From positions 186,001 through 250,000 of the forward strand of contig NZ_FWFK01000006.1 in assembly GCF_900172265.1 (NCBI RefSeq): a DNA stretch of 64,000 nucleotides, read 5' to 3'. The notes beneath the pieces are model-generated. The model was not told where the DNA came from, ran no database searches, and saw only the letters and a list, made by a program, of their open reading frames with translations. The position numbers were made by a program, and so were the translations under genes. Position 1 is the first letter of the stretch. Each line of letters opens with the position of its first letter. The stretch is from Roseivivax jejudonensis. GTDB lineage: Bacteria > Pseudomonadota > Alphaproteobacteria > Rhodobacterales > Rhodobacteraceae. This document shows positions 18,400-27,882 of the stretch, piece by piece.

Positions 18400-19986
18400 C
18401 TACCGCGCCGCCGGGATGTCGGCGCGGCTCATCCGCGGTGCGGTGGGTCGCGCCTCGCGCCGCAGGTAGACCGTCCACAGCTCGGTGTCCGTCGCGCGGC
18501 GGAAGTTGTCCTCGAGATGCGCGCCGTAGATCTCCAGCATCAGCTTCGTGGTCCCCCCGGCGACGGGGCGCTTGGGGACCATCACGACATCGACGCCGCC
18601 CATGACCTCTTCGGCGGGAAAGTGGTTCTCCGCGTCGAAGTTGCGGCCGTTGTGCATCCACGCCGGGCCGCCGTCGGGCGGAGCGATCCCGAGGAGCGAC
18701 GAAAACGGACTGACGAAGTCGAAGACCAGCACCCGGCGCGGCGCGACCTCGAGCGTCCGGAGTAACCGCGCGCCGGCGTCGAGCGACTCCGCGTAGCGCG
18801 CGTAGAAGGCGAATTGCCCGGCACTGGTGGTGTTCATCACGCGCAGGCCCCTGCCGTTGGGCGTCTCGAGCGCGACGCCGGAGCGGGTCGCCGCCGCGGC
18901 GGCGTGCAGGCCGAGCGCCCCGGCCGAGGACACGCCGATGGGCAGAAGCAAAAGGATTGCAGCGAGCGGCGCACCGCGCGTGACCGCCTCCGCGAACGGG
19001 CCCATCCCGGGCCGCGCGCTGCGGGCGAGGGTCTCGGCCGCGACGGCGGCGCCGACGAGGAGGCTGACGATCCCTTCGGTCTGGAAGTTCTGGCTGAGCA
19101 GCATCAGCCCCGCCGCGATGCAGAAGCCGTAGAACAGGGCATCGGTGACGCTCGGGCGCACCCAGAGCGCGACCGCCGCGAACGCGAGGAAGACGACGTA
19201 TTCGCCCGAGGTCTCGAGCGCCGAGCGCACGTAGGACATGACCGATCGGCCGCCGCTCGTCTGCGTCGCGACGATCAGGTCCCCGATATGAATGCGCGTG
19301 CCGCCCCAGACCAGTTCGGCCAGCGCGACACCGACCAGCCCGCCGAGGATCGCCAGAATCGCAAAGCGTCGCCCGCCGGGTTGCAGCAGCATCAAGAGGA
19401 ACCCGGCCGCCACCACGCCGTATGTCGCCTTGGTGTAGCCGGCCAGAAGCGCGAGCGCCGCCGCCGCTGCCGCGTCCAGTGCCGTCTGGTGGCGGGTCGG
19501 CCGCTCCGGCCGCAGAAAGAGGATCAGCAGCAATGCCAGCAGCGCCCAGCCGATCCGGTTGTAGTACATCGCGAAGGACACGCGGCTGAACGCCTCTCCG
19601 GTGTTCATGGGCGTCGCGAGGAGCAGCATGACGAAGATCGCCACCGGCACGCCGATCAGGGGCCGCATGCGCGAGCCGATCACGTGGATGGCGATCGGCG
19701 CGGTGACCAGCATGAGAAGCGACATGCCCACCGGCATGGCGAGGCCGAGCGATCCCGACAGCCAGTAGCCGGCGCCGGGAATGTAGAACGAGAGCGGCCC
19801 GAGCGCGGTGCTGAAATCGATGTTCGGCACCTGTCCGTGAACCACCCGGTAGCCGCCGTCGAGAAAGATCAGAAGGTCGTTGAAGTACATCGACGACACC
19901 GTGACCCCGGGCAGGATCAGCAACGCACAGCACAGCGCCGTGGTCAGGAGCACCGCCAGCGGAATCGGCCGGGTGACGGTGCTCAT
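18400..19986 (-). CDS. Polytopic GT-C-like membrane protein of the arabinose operon
   Basis: A 528-residue integral membrane protein with about 10-12 helices. The first periplasmic loop carries FNDLLIFLDGGYRVVHGQVP, a layout with early acidic residues typical of GT-C fold transferases that use polyprenyl-phosphate sugars. The C-terminal ~150 residues are soluble and probably periplasmic. It is the last gene of the minus-strand set UbiA-GtrA-DprE1-DprE2, 10 bases after the DprE2 stop. The inferred role is transfer of D-arabinofuranose from polyprenyl phosphate onto a glycan or protein; this rests on topology and context, not on recognised family identity. Confidence 0.6.
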   Translation of the reverse strand: MSTVTRPIPLAVLLTTALCCALLILPGVTVSSMYFNDLLIFLDGGYRVVHGQVPNIDFSTALGPLSFYIPGAGYWLSGSLGLAMPVGMSLLMLVTAPIAIHVIGSRMRPLIGVPVAIFVMLLLATPMNTGEAFSRVSFAMYYNRIGWALLALLLILFLRPERPTRHQTALDAAAAAALALLAGYTKATYGVVAAGFLLMLLQPGGRRFAILAILGGLVGVALAELVWGGTRIHIGDLIVATQTSGGRSVMSYVRSALETSGEYVVFLAFAAVALWVRPSVTDALFYGFCIAAGLMLLSQNFQTEGIVSLLVGAAVAAETLARSARPGMGPFAEAVTRGAPLAAILLLLPIGVSSAGALGLHAAAAATRSGVALETPNGRGLRVMNTTSAGQFAFYARYAESLDAGARLLRTLEVAPRRVLVFDFVSPFSSLLGIAPPDGGPAWMHNGRNFDAENHFPAEEVMGGVDVVMVPKRPVAGGTTKLMLEIYGAHLEDNFRRATDTELWTVYLRREARPTAPRMSRADIPAAR

Positions 19987-19996
19987 GCCACGATCC

Positions 19997-20746
19997 TCAC
20001 AGCTTGAGCTTCTTGAAGATCGCCTCGGGAATGGCGCGGATGATCAGCATCACCAGCCGCCACCGGCGCAGGACGTAGACCACGTCGCGCGGGCGCTCCT
20101 CGAGTGCGACGATGCGCTCGGCCACCGTGGCGGGGGTGGCGGTCAACGGGCCGGGCAGGTCCATGCCCTCGGTCATTCGTGTGCGCACGAAGCCGGGCTT
20201 GACGGTCGCGACGTGCACGCCGCCCTTGGCGAGGCGGTTGCGCAGACCCGACAGGTAGGCGGTGAACCCGGCCTTGCCCGCGCCGTACACGTAGTTGGTG
20301 GCGCGCCCGCGGTCCCCGGCGACGGAGCTGATGCCGACGATGAGCCCGCGCCCCCGCGTCGCGAAGCGGCCGGCCACGGCTTCGAGCAGCAGCGCGGGGC
20401 CCTCGAAGTTGGTGCGCAGCACCTCGGCGGCGTGGTCCGGATCACGCTCGGCGCGGGCCTGCTCTCCCATCGCGCCGACGACGCAGACGACGGTGTCGGG
20501 CAGGGCGGGCAGAGCGTCGAGGAAGCCGGGAAACGCGTCTGTATCGAGGATGTCGATGGTGCGGGTCTCGATCCGCGAAGTGTCGTGGCGCGCGTTCAGA
20601 TCGGCGGCTTCGCGCGCGGCCGCCTCGGCATCCCGCGCGGCGAGCGTGACGTGCCAGCCCCTTGCGGCATAGGCCGAGGCCACGGCCCGCCCGATATCCG
20701 AGGTGCCGCCCACGACGAGGACCGATTTCGCCGGTGCGTCGCTCAT
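19997..20746 (-). CDS. dprE2: DprE2-like SDR (decaprenylphospho-keto-arabinose reductase)
   Basis: A 249-residue classical short-chain dehydrogenase with VVGGTSDIGRAVASAYA for NAD(P)H binding and the catalytic set ISS...NYVYGAGKAG (Ser, Tyr, Lys). The GGTSDIG variant and the C-terminal WRLVMLIIRAIPEAIFKKL, a hydrophobic/basic tail for the membrane surface, match DprE2 of mycobacteria. DprE2 reduces the 2-keto intermediate made by DprE1, completing epimerisation of polyprenyl-phospho-ribose to -arabinose. The assignment is strengthened by the DprE1 gene directly upstream with a 4-base ATGA overlap. Confidence 0.8.
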   Translation of the reverse strand: MSDAPAKSVLVVGGTSDIGRAVASAYAARGWHVTLAARDAEAAAREAADLNARHDTSRIETRTIDILDTDAFPGFLDALPALPDTVVCVVGAMGEQARAERDPDHAAEVLRTNFEGPALLLEAVAGRFATRGRGLIVGISSVAGDRGRATNYVYGAGKAGFTAYLSGLRNRLAKGGVHVATVKPGFVRTRMTEGMDLPGPLTATPATVAERIVALEERPRDVVYVLRRWRLVMLIIRAIPEAIFKKLKL

Positions 20747-22068
20747 AACCCGAGCCTTTCCGATTGCTTGGAGGACATGTGCCCGAGGGCGCCGGCGTCG
20801 CGGCGCACCTCGCGAAACGCGGCGATGTTGGGATAGCCGGCCTCGAAGGTGTCACGCGATTGGCAGGCGTCCTTGGCCAGGTAGAGACGTCCGCCCGCGG
20901 CGGACACGAGCCCGTCGATCTCGGCCAGGAGCGCGAGCCCCCGTTCGCTTACCGGAATGTCGAGCGCGAGCGTCAGCCCGTCCATCGGGAAGGACATGAG
21001 GCCCGTTCCGGCGCGCAGCCGCTTCAGCACCGCGAGGAACGACCCCGTGCCGGTTTGCGACAGCCGGTCCAGAATGGCCGACAGCACCGCTTCGGCCCGC
21101 GCTTCGGGGATCACGCATTGATGCTGGACGAAGCCGCGCGGCCCGTAGATGCGGTTCCACCGGGCGATGCCGTCGAGCGGGAAGAAGTAGCTGTCCCACG
21201 GCACGAGCGTCGTCCGTCCCGCCCGCCGCGCGCCCTTGCGGTAGTAAAGCGCGTTGAACGCCGACACGGTCCTAGCGTTCAGAAGCCCGCCGGGCATGTC
21301 GAAGGGCACACCCACGCGGCCGGTGCGCGCAGGCGGAAACTGCGCCTGCCGTGGCCCGAGCTCGTCGCGCGCGGCATGCTCGCCCTCGAGGATGAGTGAG
21401 CGGCCGAGCGCGGCGCCGCGCGCCAGCACGTCGATCCACGCGACGGTGTAGGTCGCGCCGGACGTCCGGCCGAGAAGAGCGATGGCCTCGGACAGGTTTT
21501 CGGCGACGCTGGTGGTCTGGCGAATCCAGCCGGTTTCGACCCGGCGCAGGCGGAACGACGCATCGAGGATCGTGCCGGTGAGGCCCATCCCGCCGATCGT
21601 GGCGTGAAACAGCTCCGGGTTTTCGTCGCGGGCGCAGCGGATCGTGCGCCCGTCCGGCAGCGCGAGGCTCAACGCCTCCACGTGCTCGCCGAAGGTTCCG
21701 TCGTTGTGCTGGTTCTTGCCGTGCACGTCCGAGGCGATCATGCCGCCGACGGTCACGAACCGCGTGCCCGGCACGACCGGGGGGAAGAACCCGCGCGGGA
21801 CGAGGTTGGTCAGGATGTCGTTCAGGCTGACTCCGGCCTCGGCCTGCAGGAGCCCGGTGTCGGGATTGAACCCCTGCAGCCGGTCGAGACCGGCGGGGGC
21901 GAGCGTGTGCTCGCGTCCGATGGCCGCGTCGCCGTAGGCCCGTCCCAATCCTCGCGCCACGACGCCTGGCGCGGCCGCGGTCAGCCGCGCCGCAGACGCG
22001 GCCGTCCGCGCGGTCGTCAGCGGCCCGAAGAGCCGGGGATAGCGGCCCCACCCGCTGAGGTCCTTCAT
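20743..22068 (-). CDS. dprE1: DprE1-like FAD-dependent oxidase (decaprenylphospho-ribose 2-oxidase)
   Basis: A 441-residue flavoprotein of the vanillyl-alcohol-oxidase fold. The N-terminal FAD-binding half has ARGLGRAYGDAA and GGMIASDVHGKNQHNDG, closely matching DprE1, where HGKNHH lies near the flavin. The C-terminal half has SFPMDGLTLALDIPV and GGRLYLAKDACQS, matching DprE1's SFPIPGWNICVDFPI and GGRLYTAKDSR. It oxidises the 2-OH of polyprenyl-phosphoryl-ribose. By that alignment (from memory), the position of the benzothiazinone-reactive Cys is Ala here. It overlaps GtrA upstream and DprE2 downstream by 4 bases each. Confidence 0.85.
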   Translation of the reverse strand: MKDLSGWGRYPRLFGPLTTARTAASAARLTAAAPGVVARGLGRAYGDAAIGREHTLAPAGLDRLQGFNPDTGLLQAEAGVSLNDILTNLVPRGFFPPVVPGTRFVTVGGMIASDVHGKNQHNDGTFGEHVEALSLALPDGRTIRCARDENPELFHATIGGMGLTGTILDASFRLRRVETGWIRQTTSVAENLSEAIALLGRTSGATYTVAWIDVLARGAALGRSLILEGEHAARDELGPRQAQFPPARTGRVGVPFDMPGGLLNARTVSAFNALYYRKGARRAGRTTLVPWDSYFFPLDGIARWNRIYGPRGFVQHQCVIPEARAEAVLSAILDRLSQTGTGSFLAVLKRLRAGTGLMSFPMDGLTLALDIPVSERGLALLAEIDGLVSAAGGRLYLAKDACQSRDTFEAGYPNIAAFREVRRDAGALGHMSSKQSERLGL

Positions 22069-22502
22069 ACCGTCGCCTCGCGAAACACCATGCGGCGGTC
22101 CAGCATGTATTTCACCACGTAGCCGATGCCGAGGCCCAGGACAGCGCCCGTATACTTGGCGGCATCCGTGCCCCAGATCACGTAGAACCCCAGCTCGAAC
22201 CCCCAGAAGATCACCGTGGTCAGAACGCTGAAGAGGCCCGACAGCGTGATCCGCCGCGCCTCCGCGGCCGGGGTGATGTAGGGCTCGCGGAAGGTCCAGG
22301 TCTTGTCGATGACGTGCTTCACGAGGAAGCCCACGCCGGTGCCGATCACGATCGACACCATCAGGGGCGCGCCTGGTGCCGCCTGCACGACCGCCTCCTG
22401 CGCCGCGAGGTTTGTCGCGACGCAGATGGCGGCCGCCGCCGCGTAGCGCACGAACGGATGCGCGTCGCGCAGTCCGCGGTGTGGGATCGACCGGCGGGCC
22501 AT
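22065..22502 (-). CDS. GtrA-like membrane protein
   Basis: A 145-residue protein with four predicted helices. The GtrA family pattern is visible twice: VGFLVKHVIDKTWTFRE and GYVVKYMLDRRMVFRE (membrane helix, Lys, then W/V-F-R). GtrA proteins help move or present polyprenyl-phosphate sugars across the inner membrane; the mycobacterial homologue Rv3789 sits in the decaprenylphospho-arabinose gene set. Placed between UbiA and DprE1 with near-zero spacing, it is the likely flippase or recruitment factor for polyprenyl-phospho-arabinose. Confidence 0.8.
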   Translation of the reverse strand: MARRSIPHRGLRDAHPFVRYAAAAAICVATNLAAQEAVVQAAPGAPLMVSIVIGTGVGFLVKHVIDKTWTFREPYITPAAEARRITLSGLFSVLTTVIFWGFELGFYVIWGTDAAKYTGAVLGLGIGYVVKYMLDRRMVFREATV

Positions 22503-22503
22503 C

Positions 22504-24051
22504 TCAGATCGCGGCGATGAAGACGCCGAGCATCGCGATGCCCGTGATCCGGCTCTGCGGATCCTTGATCGCGAAGAGCACCGGGTCGTCGGCCATCTGC
22601 CGCCGCTGCGCCAGGATCAGCGCCCGGCCGATCCAGTAGGTCAGGATCGGGCACACCAGCAGCAGAAGCTCCGGCCGGCTGTAGAGCGTGCTGACCGAGC
22701 TGCCCGAAACATAGAGCGCGAGCACCGTGACCGCGTTGAACCCCGCCGCCGCCGACAGCGCCGCGAGCATCCCGAGATCGAGCGTTTCGTAGTCGCGGTT
22801 GGTGGGCGAGGGCTTGTTGGCATCGACGAGCGCGGCAAGCTCGGTGAAGCGCTTCATCAGCGCCAGCGACACGAAGATCGACAGCGAGAACACCACGAGC
22901 CACGAGGACATCGCGATGCCCACGGCGACCGCACCGCCGAGCATCCGGATCGTGTAGAGCCCGGCGAGCGTCAGCACGTCGATCAGCAGGATGCGCTTCA
23001 GCACGAAACTGTAGGCGGTCGTGGTCGCGAAGTAGATCGCCAGCACCAGCGCGAAGGCCGGCGAAATGGCGAGCGAGACCGCCGTCGCCGACAGCAGCAG
23101 CAGCGGGATCGCCGCGACCGCGTGCGCGACCGACAGGTCGCCGCGTGCCAGCGGACGATTGCACTTTGAGTGATGCGCCCGATCCTCCTGCAGGTCCACG
23201 AGATCGTTCAGGATGTAGCAGGCCGACGCCGCCATGCAGAACGCGAGCGCGGCGAGGCTCGCGAGGGCGACATTCTCGAATGTGAGCGCGTGCCCGGCGA
23301 TCATCGGCACGAAAACGAGCACGTTCTTGGCGTATTGATGGACCCGGAACTGCCGGGCCCAGACCGACAGGCCGGGGGACGGCTGGTCGATCAGCGTGGC
23401 ATCGCCCGAGACCTCGCCCATCCGCGCGGTCACCCGGCGCGACGTCCGAACGGCGAAGGCGCGTCGCGCGGCCTGCCAGACCGGCAGGTCCGCGGCCTCG
23501 TTGCCGATGTAGTCGAACCCGCCCGCCCCGAAACGCTCGCGCAGCCGGGCCGCCTTGGCCGGGCCAGTCAGGTTGGTGTCGCCCTCCGTGGCGAGCCAGC
23601 CGTCGAATACATCGAGGTGCTCCGCGATGGCGGAGACGAACCGCGCGTGCGATCCCGAGGCGAGGTAGACGGGCCGCCCGGCCAGCCGCGCCCGGCGCGC
23701 CAGCGCGAGCACGTCGCGGTCGTAGGGCAGGGTGGCGGGATCGACGCGCACCGCGTCTGCGAGGTGCGCCTTCAGTGCGGCCTTGCCGTGCCGCGCGGCG
23801 CGCAGCAGGGCCGGGGCCTTCATCGGCGCGCTCGCCACGTGCCGCAGCGATGTCTCGACCAGGAGGTCCGAGCGCAGCAGCGTGCCGTCGAGATCGATCA
23901 CGAGCGGCACGGCGGGCGCGGAGGCGAGATCGATGGCCTCGGCCGGAAGGCGAACGACGCCGGCCGGCGTGCCGGTGGACTTGTCGAAGGGGCGGTGCGC
24001 TGGCTCGGCCGCGGCGGGCACGGCACGTGTCACGTTCGGGTCCGACGTCAT
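22504..24051 (-). CDS. HAD phosphatase-UbiA fusion, polyprenyl-phosphate phosphoribosyltransferase
   Basis: A 515-residue two-domain protein. Residues ~48-215 are a HAD-like phosphatase with the nucleophile motif VIDLDGTLLRSD. Residues ~225-515 are a UbiA-type prenyltransferase with eight or nine helices, carrying FRVHQYAKNVLVF and NDLVDLQEDR with the Asp-rich Mg site. The KNVLVF form is the one seen in 5-phosphoribosyl-1-pyrophosphate:decaprenyl-phosphate transferases (mycobacterial Rv3806c) rather than in quinone enzymes. The HAD part could remove the 5-phosphate from polyprenyl-phospho-5-phosphoribose, a step done by a separate protein in mycobacteria. It is the first gene of the five-gene arabinose operon. 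Confidence 0.8.
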   Translation of the reverse strand: MTSDPNVTRAVPAAAEPAHRPFDKSTGTPAGVVRLPAEAIDLASAPAVPLVIDLDGTLLRSDLLVETSLRHVASAPMKAPALLRAARHGKAALKAHLADAVRVDPATLPYDRDVLALARRARLAGRPVYLASGSHARFVSAIAEHLDVFDGWLATEGDTNLTGPAKAARLRERFGAGGFDYIGNEAADLPVWQAARRAFAVRTSRRVTARMGEVSGDATLIDQPSPGLSVWARQFRVHQYAKNVLVFVPMIAGHALTFENVALASLAALAFCMAASACYILNDLVDLQEDRAHHSKCNRPLARGDLSVAHAVAAIPLLLLSATAVSLAISPAFALVLAIYFATTTAYSFVLKRILLIDVLTLAGLYTIRMLGGAVAVGIAMSSWLVVFSLSIFVSLALMKRFTELAALVDANKPSPTNRDYETLDLGMLAALSAAAGFNAVTVLALYVSGSSVSTLYSRPELLLLVCPILTYWIGRALILAQRRQMADDPVLFAIKDPQSRITGIAMLGVFIAAI

Positions 24052-24479
24052 TCTCGTTGTGCTCCTCTCGGGTCAACGGGCAGATCGGCCGCCCCGGTAC
24101 CGCCGACGGGCGCCACACGGCGCGGGCAGCATCGTCGGGACCGGCGCAGGTCAGAGTTGCTCGCGCCAAAACATGCCCTCAAACCTCGCTATTGGAAGTC
24201 GGGTTCCCGGAGCTCGCTGCCGTGCGGCAAGAACGCGCCAGTCTCGTCGGCGACCGGCAAGATTCCGATGATACGGCCCGCCGCTGCGTCCTTGACGGCA
24301 GGATTCCGCGCCCGCGGCTCTGGATTATCGGCGGGCGGCCCCATCTCGTTCAGTGTCATGATCGGGACCCCGTGCGCCGGCTCCACTACGGTGATGTTAC
24401 GGGTTCCGGTCGCATGCGGTTGTCCGGTCGCGGGGGTGTCCCGCTGTCCGGCACGGCCAGCGCGAAACGGTTGGAAGAC
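24052..24479. other. Divergent intergenic region
   Basis: A 428-base gap between the divergent UbiA-fusion and AsmA-like genes. No reading frame with protein-like composition is seen. It should hold promoters for both directions, but I find no GGAAC-N17-GTT copy and no convincing housekeeping promoter by eye. Confidence 0.5.
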
Positions 24480-26339
24480 ATGAAGACACCGCGTGGTGGC
24501 ACACACGCCGTTCATCGGATGCGCCGACGGGTGATCGCCGGTCTCGTCGCGGCGTCGGTCGTCGTGGCCGGCGGTGTCGCGGTTTACCTTACGTTGCCGT
24601 CGGCCATCCCCGAGAGGGTCGTGCGCGCGCAGCTCGACGCCCATTTCGCAGAGCTGAGCGACGGCGCGGTCACGATCGGCCGGCACGATGGCGTGTCGCT
24701 GCATCCCGGCGGTCGCCTGCGGATCGCGGGCCCCGAATTCGTGCCGACCGGAGCCGATCCCGCGCGATGGAGCGGGCGGGCCGAAGCCATCGAGGCGACG
24801 CTGCGGCTCGCGCCGCTTCTGGCCGGCCGGGTCGAGATCGTGCGGCCGCGAATCGTGCGCCCCGATATCACGCTGACCGGGCGCACCCGCCTGCAATCGT
24901 CGCAGGCCCGCGCCGCGGCGGCGTTCGGGATCGGCGATCCGGGCAAGGCGCTCGAGGTGACGGAGGGCACGATCCACTACGACGACGGCAGCGCGCGGCA
25001 GGTGATCCTGACCGGGCTCGACCTGCGCGTCGCAGGGGCGGAAACGGCGGGCGGCGTCGCCATCGCCGCGCGGTTCGATGCCGGGGCATTGCATGTCGAC
25101 GCCGACCTCGCGCTCGACGATCTGCGCCTGCTCGGGACATCCGGCGGCAGCCCCGGCCGCATCTCACTCGACGTCGCGGCGGCGGGCCCGGAGGGCGAGC
25201 TGCCGGCAGAGCTGCGCGATCTCGCCGCGAGCGGCGATGTGGCGACGCTGTTGCGCAAGCTCGGTGCCGGGATCGGCCTGCCGTCGCTCACCCGCATCGA
25301 CGCCGAGGGCCGCATCGCGATGACGCCGTCGGCGGTCGCCCTCGAGGATGCGACCTTCTCGGTGGGCGGCGTGTCACTCGACGGCCGCGCGCGAGCCGCG
25401 GTCGCGCCGGACGAGGCGCTGCTGCCCCGGTTGCGCGCGCTTCAGGACGACGCCGAACGGGCCATCGCCGAGGCGCGCGTCGCGATGGAGACCGACGACT
25501 GGGCCGCCGTCCCGATCGGCACCGACTGGCTGTCGCAGGTGGCGGTCGACTTCGAACTGTCGGGCCAGGATCTGTCCGCTGCCGGCGTCAGCTTCGAGCA
25601 GGCGGCGCTGGACTTGTCGGTGGGAGAGGGCGCCGCGACGCTCTTTTTTGACGGCGCGAGCGAGGCGTTCGGCACGTTCCGCACCGCCGCGACGCTGAGC
25701 GCCGCGGACTCGGACGCGGCGGCGCATCTCGACCTGTCGAGCCAGATCGCCGGCCTGTCGCTCGACGAGACCGTGGAGGTCGTCACCCGCTTCGCCACGG
25801 ATCCGCTCGTCGGGACGCCGCAGAGGCCCGGAGGGCGGCTCGACGCCGTGGCGCGGGCAGAGGCGACCGGCCGGACGCTGGGCGACCTCGTCGATTCCCT
25901 GACCGGCAGCGCCTCGGCCCATGTCGCGGAGGGCAGCCTGTCGGGCGGCAACGTCATCGCGACCCTCGACTCGCTGGCCGAGGGGCGCGAGTTCATGACC
26001 GAGGACAAGGGCCCGCTGATCCCGTCGGCGGGGCGCACGCCGTTCGACACGATCGACCTGCAGCTCGCCTTTGCCGGGGGCGCCGCCGATCTGTCGCGCC
26101 TGACCATCGCCGGCGACAGATACCGCATCGACATGGACGGCGCGATCGGGCTGCGAAGCGGCGCCGCCGAGGTCGAGGGCAACGCCATCCTTTTCAGCGA
26201 GGCAGAGACCGAGCCGGCCGAACAGGCGGTCGACCTGCCGTTCGGCGTCGGCGGCACGCTCCTGTCGCCGGTGATCGCGGCCGGGGTGCCGACGGTGGCG
26301 GCCGACCTCGCCCGGACCACCGCCGGCGAGGCGGAGTGA
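24480..26339 (+). CDS. AsmA-like envelope protein
   Basis: A 619-residue protein with an N-terminal signal anchor (about residues 17-37, RRRVIAGLVAASVVVAGGVA) and a long beta-rich periplasmic part rich in alternating hydrophobic residues, as in AsmA/TamB-like bridge proteins. Segments such as GTIHYDDGS, LTGLDLRVAGAETAGGVAIAARFDAGALHVDADLAL and the C-terminal FGVGGTLLSPVI are typical of this class, which supports lipid or glycolipid traffic between membranes. ATG at 24480 begins MKTPRG; the predicted anchor supports it. It is divergent from the arabinose operon and one base apart from the DUF2723 gene. Confidence 0.7.
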   Translation: MKTPRGGTHAVHRMRRRVIAGLVAASVVVAGGVAVYLTLPSAIPERVVRAQLDAHFAELSDGAVTIGRHDGVSLHPGGRLRIAGPEFVPTGADPARWSGRAEAIEATLRLAPLLAGRVEIVRPRIVRPDITLTGRTRLQSSQARAAAAFGIGDPGKALEVTEGTIHYDDGSARQVILTGLDLRVAGAETAGGVAIAARFDAGALHVDADLALDDLRLLGTSGGSPGRISLDVAAAGPEGELPAELRDLAASGDVATLLRKLGAGIGLPSLTRIDAEGRIAMTPSAVALEDATFSVGGVSLDGRARAAVAPDEALLPRLRALQDDAERAIAEARVAMETDDWAAVPIGTDWLSQVAVDFELSGQDLSAAGVSFEQAALDLSVGEGAATLFFDGASEAFGTFRTAATLSAADSDAAAHLDLSSQIAGLSLDETVEVVTRFATDPLVGTPQRPGGRLDAVARAEATGRTLGDLVDSLTGSASAHVAEGSLSGGNVIATLDSLAEGREFMTEDKGPLIPSAGRTPFDTIDLQLAFAGGAADLSRLTIAGDRYRIDMDGAIGLRSGAAEVEGNAILFSEAETEPAEQAVDLPFGVGGTLLSPVIAAGVPTVAADLARTTAGEAE

Positions 26340-26340
26340 C

Positions 26341-27882
26341 GTGGCAATGGGCGTAGAGGCCGCGCCGTCCCCCCTGTCGCGCGCGGGCGCATCGAGCGGC
26401 GTGCGCAACCGCCGCCTGATCGCGCTCGGCGTCCTCGCGTTCTGGCTGGTCTACTACGGGGTCTGCCAGTTTCCGGGGCTGGGCGGAGAGCTGAATGCCG
26501 GGGACTCGGCCAAGTTCCAGACGCTGGGGCACACCTCGATCCTCGTTCACGGGCCCGGCTATCCGCTCGTCCTGCTGATCGGGACGGTTGTGCGCGCGCT
26601 GTCGCTGCCGGTGGAGCCCTGGTGGGCGATGACGTTCGCGATGGCGTCCCTGCCGGGGGCGATCGCCAACACGATGGCGTTCCTGATCGTCGCTCGGCTG
26701 ACCCGAAGCCGGCTCTTCGCCCTCGCCGCCGCGATGCTGCTGGGCAGCGCCGGCCTCATGGCGGTGCAGGCGACCGAGGCAGAGGTCTATCCGCTGGCGC
26801 TCTGCTTCATCCTGTCTGTGACCTACCTCTTGCTGTGCTTCGTCGACACCAAGGACCCGCGCTGGTTCATCGCCGCGGTCGCGGTCTACGCGCTGTCCTT
26901 CGGCAACCACCTGATGATGATGATGCTGGCGCCCGTGGGCCTGTGGGTGATGATCGCGCACCACCGCCTGCTCGTGCGCGGTCGCATCATCGCGGCGATG
27001 GTGGGCCTCCTGCTGCTCGGAGCGTGCCAGTACCTCTACCTCTACTGGGTCACGCACCAGCCGAGCACGGCCTATTCCGAGTACATGCCCCTGCCGCCCA
27101 CGGTCGGAGAGCTGATCGACTATATCCGGGGCACCTATTTCGGCGATCTCTACGGGTCGGGCCTGTCGTCGCCGCAAACGCGCGAGGTGCTGCTCGACAC
27201 GCTGTCGCACGCGCATCCCAACGTCTCCGGGCCGCTGATGCTCGCCGGTCTCGCCATCCTCGTGCTGGGCTGGCGGCGCCGCGACTCCGGCTGGAGCGGG
27301 CTGGCGCTCGCCTTCGGCGTGGCGTTCGCTTTCGTCCCGTTCATGCTGTGGTACGGCGCCTACGACATCCGCGCGTTCCACCTGCCGGTGCTCGGTCCGC
27401 TCCTTGTCGCGTCGGTCGCCGCGATCGGCTGGCGGCTCGCGCCGATGCCGCGCGCGCATGTCGTCGTCGGGCTGCTCCTGCTGGCGTTCGCGGTGGCGCG
27501 CACGGGCGTCGTCGCGACGGAGCTGCGCGCCCGCGAGGCGCCCTTCGACGGCATGATGTCCGCCCTCGAGGCGGCGGTGGCGCAGTCGCCGGTCGAGAAC
27601 CCGCTGGTGTCGATGACCTATTACGAGCGCATGGTGACGCTCTATCACGAGCTTCTGGGGCACGCCCCGGCACCGGCCGAATACCGCGTGACCTGGCGCA
27701 CGCAGGAGGAAGTCGAACGCCGCGATGTCGTGGGCGGCATCGTGTTTCCCACCGACGGCGGCCAGTTCCTGCGCTGGGTCGAGCACCGCCGCCCCGACCT
27801 CAGCTGTGCCGAGATCCCGCTCGATCAGCCCCCGGCGCCGACATGGCCGGCCGAGGGGTTCCTGTGCCGTCCGGGCGAGTGA
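26341..27882 (+). CDS. DUF2723-like polytopic membrane protein (possible GT-C transferase)
   Basis: A 513-residue protein with about 10 membrane helices. The first external loop has LNAGDSAKFQTLGHTSILVHGPGYP, shaped like the DSAEFQ...HPPGYPLY motif of DUF2723 proteins, relatives of GT-C glycosyltransferases. Tyr/Trp-rich loops (YFGDLYGSGL) and a C-terminal soluble tail with two Cys (DLSCAE, FLCRPG) follow. It may be a second transferase using polyprenyl-phosphate sugars. GTG at 26341 is one base after the AsmA-like stop; ATG at 26347 is an equally possible start. Confidence 0.65.
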   Translation: MAMGVEAAPSPLSRAGASSGVRNRRLIALGVLAFWLVYYGVCQFPGLGGELNAGDSAKFQTLGHTSILVHGPGYPLVLLIGTVVRALSLPVEPWWAMTFAMASLPGAIANTMAFLIVARLTRSRLFALAAAMLLGSAGLMAVQATEAEVYPLALCFILSVTYLLLCFVDTKDPRWFIAAVAVYALSFGNHLMMMMLAPVGLWVMIAHHRLLVRGRIIAAMVGLLLLGACQYLYLYWVTHQPSTAYSEYMPLPPTVGELIDYIRGTYFGDLYGSGLSSPQTREVLLDTLSHAHPNVSGPLMLAGLAILVLGWRRRDSGWSGLALAFGVAFAFVPFMLWYGAYDIRAFHLPVLGPLLVASVAAIGWRLAPMPRAHVVVGLLLLAFAVARTGVVATELRAREAPFDGMMSALEAAVAQSPVENPLVSMTYYERMVTLYHELLGHAPAPAEYRVTWRTQEEVERRDVVGGIVFPTDGGQFLRWVEHRRPDLSCAEIPLDQPPAPTWPAEGFLCRPGE

